In this document: positions 25,282 to 31,416 of the stretch, in pieces
Layout of the letters: each line of letters begins with the position of its first letter
Position numbering within the stretch: position 1 is the first letter of the stretch
DNA from: JBCAWW01 sp045106675
Lineage (GTDB): Bacteria; Bacteroidota; Bacteroidia; J057
Length of the DNA: 38,055 nt
Direction of reading: 5' to 3'
Assembly (NCBI GenBank): GCA_045106675.1
Contig: JBGCFA010000006.1
Span: 1-38,055 of the forward strand
The notes under the pieces: model-generated
What the model was told of the DNA's origin: nothing
The model's input: the letters and a program-made list of their open reading frames with translations, nothing else
Databases searched by the model: none
Made by a program: the position numbers and the translations under genes

Positions 25282-26181
25282 TCAAAAATTCAACAATACA
25301 CTTTTGACTTCGTCCATCAACCATTTAGGTGTGCTGGTAGCACCACAAATGCCCACACTTTCAGCGGGACGAAACCATGCTTGCTCTATCTCTTCAGTGG
25401 ATGAGATGAAATGGGTATTGGGATTAGCTTGCTTACAGACTCCATACAACATCTTGCCATTGGAAGATTTTGTCCCAGCGACAAAGATGACACGATCAAA
25501 AGTTTCGGCAAAATAACGGATTTCTTGGTCGCGATTCGAGACTTGGCGACAGATCGTATCATGTGCCTTTACCTGAAAACCTTCCTCCCGCAATTTTTCA
25601 ACCACTGAATAGAAGGAACGCTTATTTTTAGTCGTCTGACTATAGAGAGTAAAAGCGTTCGGCAATTGCCGTCTATCCAAAAGAGTCAAATCATGAAACA
25701 CAATCGATTCCCCTCTCGTCTGGCCCTGTAAACCAATCACCTCAGCATGATCTGCCTTACCATAGATCACAATAGGCTCTTGTCGCTCATAAGAACTACG
25801 GATACGGTTTTGGAGCTTCAATACCACTGGACAGGATGCATCTACTAAAGCGAGATTGTTTTGAATCGCAAGTTGATAGGTTTCCGGTGGCTCACCATGT
25901 GCTCTGATCAATACTTTCGCATCACGAATCTCTTGCAAACGAGTGTGATCGATGATCTCCAAACCCATCTCAGTGAGGCGCATTACCTCCCGATCATTGT
26001 GGACGATATCACCTAAGCAATACAGATGCCCTTCCTCACGTAAAATGTCCTCTGCCATTTCGATGGCATAGATCACTCCGAAGCAAAAGCCCGAAGCAGG
26101 GTCCACATGGACACTTAGATCAAACTTACGCGGCTTGAGTGCGGAGGGCAGGAAGCGCGAAACGAGACTGGAAATATTCAT
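25282..26181 (-). CDS. ispH: 4-hydroxy-3-methylbut-2-enyl diphosphate reductase
   Basis: A 299-residue IspH (LytB), the last enzyme of the MEP pathway, reducing HMBPP to IPP and DMAPP. The three cysteine ligands of the iron-sulfur cluster are Cys33 (SGFCFGV), Cys117 (VDASCPVV) and Cys211 (DTICRQVSNRD). Substrate-binding residues are in VHND (His62), AHGEPP (His95), ADHAEV (His145, Glu147) and SQTT (residues 181-184). The AHGEPP form is the Bacteroidota variant. The only usable start is the ATG at 26181, which overlaps the end of the lycopene cyclase gene by 56 bp. Its place inside a carotenoid operon suggests precursor supply is raised together with pigment synthesis. Confidence 0.95.
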   Translation of the reverse strand: MNISSLVSRFLPSALKPRKFDLSVHVDPASGFCFGVIYAIEMAEDILREEGHLYCLGDIVHNDREVMRLTEMGLEIIDHTRLQEIRDAKVLIRAHGEPPETYQLAIQNNLALVDASCPVVLKLQNRIRSSYERQEPIVIYGKADHAEVIGLQGQTRGESIVFHDLTLLDRRQLPNAFTLYSQTTKNKRSFYSVVEKLREEGFQVKAHDTICRQVSNRDQEIRYFAETFDRVIFVAGTKSSNGKMLYGVCKQANPNTHFISSTEEIEQAWFRPAESVGICGATSTPKWLMDEVKSVLLNF

Positions 26182-26824
26182 ACCAGTTGATGTTCATTAA
26201 CAATAATAGCATACAATACATTGTATCGTCAGCCGGTACCGTACCGAGTCGTATGCCGAGATTTTCGAGATCATTATACTCAACTACGGGTAAAGCCGTC
26301 AACACACCATTTACAAGAAAAAAGGGCACTATGGCGATAAAATAGCTCATAAAAAACCAGCCTAAATAGGACGTTTTCCATACGAGCAGATTCAGTAATA
26401 ATAATCCCGCTAGTCCAAAAAAGGTAACTGCAGTATACCAATGATCATAGTGAATTGCCCCTACAATCAGCAAGATACCAAAGAGTCCCCAAGCCGCTTG
26501 CTTTGCATAGGCTTGAAAAAAGTCTCGCTTGAAGTAGGCTTTTACACAATCATAAATAAATACACAGGCATAAGGCACCGTTAGAAAAAACAACCATTCT
26601 TCTAAGGGTAAGCCAAAAAAGTAAACACCGATGAGATATTCTGGATTAAAACTCCAAATTCCCATCTCAGTAAAGCAAGCGTCCCAAATGATAAAAAAGA
26701 GCCCTGTCAGGGCGATGGAAGGTAACAATGCTTTCCAACGACTGAAAAAAGCCACCTTCTTATCGAATGAAAGTATCATTGGGCCTAGTAAGGTGCCGAT
26801 ATTGAGGAGCAGGTAAGTATACAT
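26126..26824 (-). CDS. crtY: Lycopene cyclase, fused CrtYc-CrtYd type
   Basis: A 232-residue integral membrane protein with about six or seven hydrophobic helices, of the heterodimeric-type lycopene cyclase family in which the two halves are fused in one chain. Each half has its signature: GLPLEEWLFFLTVPYACVFIY in the first (residues ~71-91, with the P-x-E-E-x-x-F-F core), and VPADDTMYCMLLLLMNI in the second (~195-212), where PADD replaces the more common PIED. It converts lycopene to beta-carotene. Its ATG overlaps the preceding gene's stop as TAATG, so translation is coupled, and its 3' end overlaps ispH by 56 bp. Confidence 0.9.
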   Translation of the reverse strand: MYTYLLLNIGTLLGPMILSFDKKVAFFSRWKALLPSIALTGLFFIIWDACFTEMGIWSFNPEYLIGVYFFGLPLEEWLFFLTVPYACVFIYDCVKAYFKRDFFQAYAKQAAWGLFGILLIVGAIHYDHWYTAVTFFGLAGLLLLNLLVWKTSYLGWFFMSYFIAIVPFFLVNGVLTALPVVEYNDLENLGIRLGTVPADDTMYCMLLLLMNINWYEYFQSRFALPALRTQAA

Positions 26825-27285
26825 TAGTTAATTTTAGCTGCTAGTTGTTCGAGTTCTTGGCGTTTGAAACGTCCTGTTTCCTTGAAAAAATCAAGAAACG
26901 AAAGTACGTGTTCATAAGTCAGTGAATAATCAGCATAATTGCCCAAGCGTTCCAAAAGGATAGCTTTATCTTCTTGTCGTTCATCGTCGATGTCCATAAT
27001 AGAAGGGATCGAATGTTGAATGGCAAATCGCAAAAAGCGCACTTCTATATTCTGAGGGTCTAAGCGCACCGCTTTGCGGAACAGACGCATGGATTCTTTG
27101 GCTTGAGAAAGTTTTTCTAAGGGATTCCAAAGGTGTTGCGCCATCAGCGAACGAGCAGATGCCCTATACGCAAGCCTGACCGCCTCAGGTCCTTCATAGC
27201 CTTCCAATGCTTGCCATAAGTCAATTGCGGCGGCTTCATCTTCGATTGCTAATTGATATTGTTGACGGAGTTCGCCCAGCGTCAT
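26824..27285 (-). CDS. Conserved helical (TPR-like) protein in the carotenoid operon
   Basis: A 153-residue soluble, all-helical protein with no signal peptide. The central region (SLMAQHLWNPLEKLSQAKES, then MRLFRKAVRLDPQNIEVRFL and RFAIQHSIPSIM) has the length and A/L/Y spacing of one or two tetratricopeptide-like hairpins. I know similar short proteins as conserved hypotheticals in Bacteroidota but no assigned function. It starts 3 bp after the crtB stop and its TAA shares a base with the crtY ATG. It is therefore tightly embedded between two pigment enzymes. A scaffold or assembly role for membrane carotenoid enzymes would be reasonable, but this is inference. Confidence 0.8.
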   Translation of the reverse strand: MTLGELRQQYQLAIEDEAAAIDLWQALEGYEGPEAVRLAYRASARSLMAQHLWNPLEKLSQAKESMRLFRKAVRLDPQNIEVRFLRFAIQHSIPSIMDIDDERQEDKAILLERLGNYADYSLTYEHVLSFLDFFKETGRFKRQELEQLAAKIN

Positions 27286-27288
27286 AGT

Positions 27289-28122
27289 CTACAAAAAATT
27301 GAATTGATGCTGTAGATAAGAACTTAGTAGGATGGCAAATTTCTGATTATCAGGCACCCTTATGCGTTTTTCTTGAATTTCAGCAGCTGGTGCTTGGGTA
27401 ATCTTTTTGAGGAGTCGTAAATAATAGCGATAAGCTAGGTAGACTCCTTTTTTGGCGCCTTCGGGCAAACGCAAAATCCCGGTATAGGCATGTTCGAAAT
27501 CTTTAGCGATATCTGCTTCGATTGCCTTTTTGGTGGTTTCATCAAAATGGGTGAAATCAACTCCAGGAAAATAGACTCTACCGCGTTCGACATAATCACT
27601 TTTCATATCGCGGAGAAAATTCACTTTTTGAAAGGCACTCCCCAAGCTACAAGCCGGAGCGCGTAGGCTTTGGAAGCTTTCCTCATCTCCTTCACAAAAG
27701 ACGCGTAGACACATCAAACCGACGACCTCAGCAGAACCATAGATGTACTCCTCATATTGAGCCTGAGTATATATCTGAAAATGCAGATCCATTTCCATAC
27801 TATGCAAAAAAGCTTCGATCAAATCGTGCTCAATATTATATTCTCGCACTACTGACTGAAAAGAATGTAGGACCGGATTGAGACTGATCCCTTCTTCGAT
27901 TGCTTGGTAAGTATCCGCTCTAAAACGTGCCAACAACTGGGCTTTGTCAAAGCCATGAAAAGTATCTACAATCTCATCTGCATAGCGTACAAAACCATAA
28001 ATCGCATAGATCGACTCATGATACTTGCGAGCAAGCGTTCGGATACCGAGTGTAAAAGAAGTGCTGTAGCGTTTGGTGATGAGCTTACTGCATTCCAAAC
28101 AAGTGTCTTGATAAAACTGCAT
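27289..28122 (-). CDS. crtB: Phytoene synthase
   Basis: A 277-residue trans-prenyltransferase that joins two GGPP molecules to phytoene, the first committed carotenoid step. Both Asp-rich motifs are visible: YADEIVDTF (residues ~46-54) and the second, NFLRDMKSDYVERGRVYFP (~168-186), where R-D-M-K-S-D takes the place of DxxxD. The SYR-like entry (ITKRYSTSFTLGIRTL) and GSAEVVGLMC are also characteristic. The ATG at 28122 is preferred over a TTG one codon upstream. It heads the operon crtB-TPR-crtY-ispH-crtW. Its partner crtI is not in the window. A terminator-like hairpin ends 23 nt before the start codon. Confidence 0.95.
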   Translation of the reverse strand: MQFYQDTCLECSKLITKRYSTSFTLGIRTLARKYHESIYAIYGFVRYADEIVDTFHGFDKAQLLARFRADTYQAIEEGISLNPVLHSFQSVVREYNIEHDLIEAFLHSMEMDLHFQIYTQAQYEEYIYGSAEVVGLMCLRVFCEGDEESFQSLRAPACSLGSAFQKVNFLRDMKSDYVERGRVYFPGVDFTHFDETTKKAIEADIAKDFEHAYTGILRLPEGAKKGVYLAYRYYLRLLKKITQAPAAEIQEKRIRVPDNQKFAILLSSYLQHQFNFL

Positions 28123-28145
28123 CAATAGTGAAATTGGATATTCAC

Positions 28146-28183
28146 AAAAAAAGGTAGACCCATTTAAAAAACGGATCTACCTT
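28146..28183 (-). terminator. Intrinsic terminator hairpin just upstream of crtB (possible attenuator)
   Basis: In the minus-strand RNA an 11-bp stem forms between 28183-28173 and 28161-28151 (one G-U pair, 11-nt loop, closing AAGGUAGA/UCUACCUU) followed by seven U. It lies about 170 nt after the sigma factor stop and 23 nt before the crtB ATG, all on the same strand. It may end the sigma factor transcript, control read-through into crtB, or do both. Confidence 0.85.
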
Positions 28184-28200
28184 AAAAATTATTTATAATC

Positions 28201-28296
28201 AGTATTACTGACCAATACTTCGATTGTGAGGTTCAAGATGGCAATACTGCCTAGTAGATTCGTTACTCACAATAAACCGAAATTGTTGAAGTATTG
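28201..28296 (-). ncRNA. Multi-stem leader element upstream of crtB (candidate riboregulator)
   Basis: In the minus-strand RNA, CAAUACUUC (28296-28288) pairs with GAAGUAUUG (28221-28213); inside it AUUGUGAG (28273-28266) pairs with CUCACAAU (28230-28223); and inside that GGCA-GUAU-UGCC (28251-28240) forms a small hairpin. The 3' arm of the outer stem can pair instead with 28206-28201 (AGUAUU with AAUACU, 7-nt loop). A terminator hairpin follows directly. The pairings are perfect as read; that the element is transcribed and functional is inference. It matches no riboswitch class I recognise. Confidence 0.45.
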
Positions 28297-28349
28297 TTTA
28301 TTTATTTTTTCAAATTTCTAAACAAAACCTTGACTTAGTTTAAGAAAAT

Positions 28350-28856
28350 TTATTTAGCGTAGCTTTTGAGCTGACGCTTAAGCTCCTTACGTGCTATATG
28401 GATGCGGTTTTTTACCGTTCCGATAGGAATATTGAGGATGTCTGCAATCTCAAAGTATTTGTAACCTTTGAAGTGCATCATAAAGGGCGTTTTGTAGTCG
28501 TAACTAAGCCCTTTAATGGCTTTCTCAATCTCATCCATCGCCAATTTTGTACCCGCATCGTTTTCAGTAACATGGGTAGATGAATTGATGAAGTGTAAGT
28601 TTTCGGTGGTATCAATGAAAGTTTTACGCTTTACCAACCGATGATAATTGGTGATAAAGGTGTTTTTCATGATTGTATATAACCACGCTTTCAAGTTAGT
28701 CCCATCTGAAAATTTCTCGCGATTAGAAATCGCTTTCAAAAGGGTCTCTTGGATCAAGTCATTAGCTTCTTCGTTGTCGCGAGTCAGCTTATAAGCGATC
28801 GGCTTGAGAGAGGGGTGTAAGTTGATGACAGCGGAGTTAAATTCTATAGCAGTCAT
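28350..28856 (-). CDS. ECF (group 4) RNA polymerase sigma factor
   Basis: A 168-residue ECF sigma factor. Region 2 covers residues ~18-85, with the core-binding stretch DNEEANDLIQETLLKA and the -10 recognition helix around NLKAWLYTIMKNTFITNYHR. Region 4 (~105-165) ends with the helix-turn-helix YFEIADILNIPIGTVKNRIHIARKEL. No anti-sigma gene lies next to it. The ATG at 28856 is preferred over a TTG 27 bp upstream and is preceded by a very good promoter at 28886-28915. It points toward the carotenoid operon 228 bp downstream. A role in pigment or stress control, as for CarQ-like factors, is plausible from position but not shown. Confidence 0.92.
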   Translation of the reverse strand: MTAIEFNSAVINLHPSLKPIAYKLTRDNEEANDLIQETLLKAISNREKFSDGTNLKAWLYTIMKNTFITNYHRLVKRKTFIDTTENLHFINSSTHVTENDAGTKLAMDEIEKAIKGLSYDYKTPFMMHFKGYKYFEIADILNIPIGTVKNRIHIARKELKRQLKSYAK

Positions 28857-28885
28857 AATTTTCGGATTTTTCTGAAAGTTCAATA

Positions 28886-28915
28886 CAAATATAAGTACGA
28901 AAATCAGAGGTACAA
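28886..28915 (-). promoter_or_regulatory. Bacteroidota consensus promoter of the ECF sigma factor
   Basis: On the minus strand, TTG (28915-28913), a 19-bp spacer, then TATATTTG (28893-28886): an exact match to TTG-N19-TAnnTTTG. The start codon lies 29 bp beyond the -7 box, so the 5' leader would be about 20-25 nt. Confidence 0.8.
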
Positions 28916-28954
28916 GGTTTTGTTTATTTTTCTTACCAACAAGTTAAACAAAAA

Positions 28955-29020
28955 TAGTAGTCCGAATCAAGGATATTAGCAAAGCTATATATAAGGATTC
29001 GGGTATAGATACGACTACTA
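28955..29020. repeat. Long imperfect hairpin upstream of the sigma factor promoter
   Basis: TAGTAGT (28955-28961) pairs with ACTACTA (29014-29020), CCGAATC (28962-28968) pairs with GATTCGG (28996-29002), and the interior around ATTAGC-AAA-GCTAT can pair further with one bulge. An 11-nt asymmetric bulge lies on the right side. It is 40 bp upstream of the -33 box. It may be a regulator-binding site or part of an RNA. Confidence 0.45.
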
Positions 29021-29074
29021 ATCAACCTCTTATAGTTTTTTTATTATATATGAAAATCCTATTGCATGCTTCAT

Positions 29075-29088
29075 TTTGTTTAAACAAA
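29075..29088. repeat. 14-bp perfect palindrome
   Basis: TTTGTTTAAACAAA is an AT-rich perfect palindrome in the gene-free region between the sigma factor and the ViaA-like gene. It is a possible protein-binding site with no other support. Confidence 0.3.
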
Positions 29089-29190
29089 CTACCACAAAGC
29101 TAAACAGTGTCTAAACATCAAAACCACCTTAAAATAGGCACATGAGGGATTTATTAAGTCGTGAATCCACGATTAGTGCTACGAAATAGC

Positions 29191-29208
29191 GTTCTTCGAA
29201 GGAAGAAC
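29191..29208. repeat. 7-bp hairpin with GAAG loop
   Basis: GTTCTTC and GAAGAAC are perfect complements around GAAG. No adjacent T-run on its 3' side on either strand, so it is not an obvious terminator. Confidence 0.3.
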
Positions 29209-29242
29209 ACATAACAAAAAAGCTATAGGTAATAGACTTACA

Positions 29243-29254
29243 ACGTGATCACGT
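29243..29254. repeat. 12-bp perfect palindrome
   Basis: ACGTGATCACGT is perfectly palindromic, about 60 bp beyond the stop codon of the ViaA-like gene. Function unknown. Confidence 0.3.
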
Positions 29255-29312
29255 AATAAAAAACAGGGGGGAAAGACGGCTTGGAAAAAGGGGTAAAAAA
29301 TATTTTCTTTTA

Positions 29313-30986
29313 TCAAAGATGCCCGAGTTTACGCAGTTCACCGGCCAATTCGCGGATGATCCCCTTGTCTTTGGGGTCATAAATCCAGTTGGTGTCAAAC
29401 TGTTCTATCACTTCCGCATTCGGATCATCAGCCAAAGTCAGGCAATGAAAACGAGTATCGTTGCGCTGTTGATGGAGACCAATTTGCTCAAGGACCTCTT
29501 CTTCGACCTTATACATGATGAAGTCAGAGATCATCAGCACATCTGCATCTTTATAAGATTCGGTACGCAACTGCCGCAATACCTCATGCAAAGCGAGGGT
29601 AATATCCGTACCGCCATAAAACGACATCTGTAAAAAAGCGACAATTTGATCCATCGATCGGCCAATATCATATAGATCAATCACTTTGATACCCACCGAA
29701 AAATTGATCAGATAAGCTTTACGATTGTCGCGTGCCGCTAACTTCAATATCGCAAAGCAGAGCACTTTGGCGATTTGTTCGGCATAACCGCTCATCGAAT
29801 CACTCGTATCGACACAGACGATAAACGGGCCTCTCTCTTTGCGCTTAACTAATTGACGGCTGTTCGTAAAATGCTTGGGACTCGGCACCGAACGCTCATG
29901 CTCATATCGAAAAGTCTGTAACTGCTTGTCGGCAAAGCGCTTGAGAAAAATCGACTCCGTATCAGGATCACCCAAAAGACTGGTTTCCGTACTCAATAAA
30001 TTACTGAGATCATCGCTAGCATGCACCCCTACGATCTCGGCTTTTTCGTCCGTTTTGGTCGTAAAGTGCTGCTGCACCACCACATCTTCATAGATCTCCT
30101 CTTCGGTCTCAAGCTCTGCTTCCTTAAGGCGGCCTAACAAATCAGCCAGCTCTTGTACAGATTTTTCGTTCGCTAACAGCGCATCATATCGTTCCAGCAA
30201 ATCAAAATTGCTCTCTTCCCAAAGCTCCTGAGACATATTCCAATATTTACCAACATACTCCCCAAAGGGCGAAAGCAATTGATACAGCCGCGAGAAATTG
30301 TTCGATTTGTTCGAGAGCTCTTCGCCAAAGTCCTCAGCCTCTTCGGCTAATCGCTTGAGTTGATAGGCGAGGATTTTGCCACTGAGACGGGCGTCCCATT
30401 GAGCGAGGAGATCATGGAGGATGCGTTCGAGTTCGGTTTTCTCAGCTTCGCGGAACGCTTCTACCGGTCTATCAGCGATCAGTTTTTGGAATTTATCTTC
30501 GTAAAAGCCGACAGGCAGCTCTTGATCAGTATAGGTTTCTTGCAGAAAACGCGTCGTCAAACGCCATTTTTCAACAAACTGCTTTAAAGGTATGACTGTC
30601 GCCGCTTCTAATCGTTGACTTTCGTTGGCGTAGGGGTTTTTCTCCCTCATGCGACGGTACGTTCGGCGCAGCCACTGTAAACTCTGTCGCGTCACCTCCT
30701 CAGACAAAGCCGGATGTTGCAAACACATCTCCACCAGCTGATTCCCCGCAAAGAGCTGGTCCAAAGTCTCACAGAAATAACGGTAATAAGTATCCTTGAT
30801 TTGCTCCAACTCGGGCAAATCCAATTGGTCCCGCAAAGCAGGGTTGAGTTTAGTCTGCAGATAACGCACAAGATATTTACGCGTCTGCTGATCGAGCAAA
30901 GTGCCAAATTCGATAAAGCGTTCGAAGTCTTCTTGTAAGCTTACTGAGGGAGTATCCAATGGATTTTCTTCGATTTTAGCGTTCAA
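29313..30986 (-). CDS. ViaA-like VWA-domain protein, partner of RavA
   Basis: A 557-residue protein whose C-terminal ~170 residues are a von Willebrand A domain. The MIDAS is D-T-S-D-S at residues 393-397 in FIVCVDTSDSMSGYAEQIAK; the metal site is completed by GGTD in FYGGTDITLAL (~449) and by LMISDFI. The preceding ~380 residues are helical. The layout and the motifs SGY-EQ-AK, ISDFI and FHCLTLADD match the ViaA family (E. coli ViaA, 483 residues), which stimulates the RavA ATPase. The only start codon in frame is a TTG at 30986; the reading frame is open back to about 31034 without ATG or GTG. It lies 25 bp after the Nudix gene and is the last gene of the ravA-nudix-viaA operon. Confidence 0.85.
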   Translation of the reverse strand: MNAKIEENPLDTPSVSLQEDFERFIEFGTLLDQQTRKYLVRYLQTKLNPALRDQLDLPELEQIKDTYYRYFCETLDQLFAGNQLVEMCLQHPALSEEVTRQSLQWLRRTYRRMREKNPYANESQRLEAATVIPLKQFVEKWRLTTRFLQETYTDQELPVGFYEDKFQKLIADRPVEAFREAEKTELERILHDLLAQWDARLSGKILAYQLKRLAEEAEDFGEELSNKSNNFSRLYQLLSPFGEYVGKYWNMSQELWEESNFDLLERYDALLANEKSVQELADLLGRLKEAELETEEEIYEDVVVQQHFTTKTDEKAEIVGVHASDDLSNLLSTETSLLGDPDTESIFLKRFADKQLQTFRYEHERSVPSPKHFTNSRQLVKRKERGPFIVCVDTSDSMSGYAEQIAKVLCFAILKLAARDNRKAYLINFSVGIKVIDLYDIGRSMDQIVAFLQMSFYGGTDITLALHEVLRQLRTESYKDADVLMISDFIMYKVEEEVLEQIGLHQQRNDTRFHCLTLADDPNAEVIEQFDTNWIYDPKDKGIIRELAGELRKLGHL

Positions 30987-31011
30987 TTTAAATGATATGC
31001 GATTGAAGATT

Positions 31012-31416
31012 TCAAGCTCGTATGAGTCCTTCCGCTTTCAAAGCATCAAAGATCATTTGATCCACTGGAGAGATGCGTTCGTAGTCCTCATAAGTCAACC
31101 ACGCAAAATGATCGATTTCTGCGGCGGCAGCTAGTGTTCCTTCATATTTAGCAAAGTAACACTGCATAGCAACTACAATTCCGGCTGGATGAGAATCCGC
31201 TTGTGCGACATACTCGCCCCAAAACTGGATGCTCTCGGGCTGAATATTGACCGACAATTCTTCTCTGATCTCCCTGATTAAAGTATCTGCGTCAGACTCA
31301 CCTAGTTCGCGTTTGCCGCCGGGGATATAATATTTGGACTTGCCCCGACTGAGCGTACTAAGGATTTTGCCATCCTTGAGATAGATCCAAGCTACTTTAT
31401 CGATGCGCTGGCTCAT
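31012..31416 (-). CDS. Nudix hydrolase coupled to the RavA/ViaA genes
   Basis: A 134-residue single-domain Nudix protein. The box begins at YYIPGGKRELGE and runs to REIREELSV, keeping the catalytic glutamates but with Ser in place of the usual Gly after the last Glu pair. The short chain and the G-K-x-x-Y-Y-I-P-G-G entry resemble MutT/NUDT-type (d)NTP or small nucleotide hydrolases rather than the CoA-type pair at 4047-5292. Its ATG overlaps the ravA-like stop as ATGA, so translation is coupled. E. coli ravA-viaA has no gene between its two members, so this insertion stands out. Substrate unknown. Confidence 0.87.
   Translation of the reverse strand: MSQRIDKVAWIYLKDGKILSTLSRGKSKYYIPGGKRELGESDADTLIREIREELSVNIQPESIQFWGEYVAQADSHPAGIVVAMQCYFAKYEGTLAAAAEIDHFAWLTYEDYERISPVDQMIFDALKAEGLIRA

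Larger units (their letters stand above)
28857..29312. other. Palindrome-rich intergenic region
   Basis: About 450 bp with no credible gene. It holds the sigma factor promoter (28886-28915), a long imperfect hairpin (28955-29020), a 14-bp palindrome (29075-29088), a 5-bp hairpin with AATC loop (29159-29172), a 7-bp hairpin (29191-29208) and a 12-bp palindrome (29243-29254). No good terminator for the ViaA-like gene ending at 29313 was found. Confidence 0.6.
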
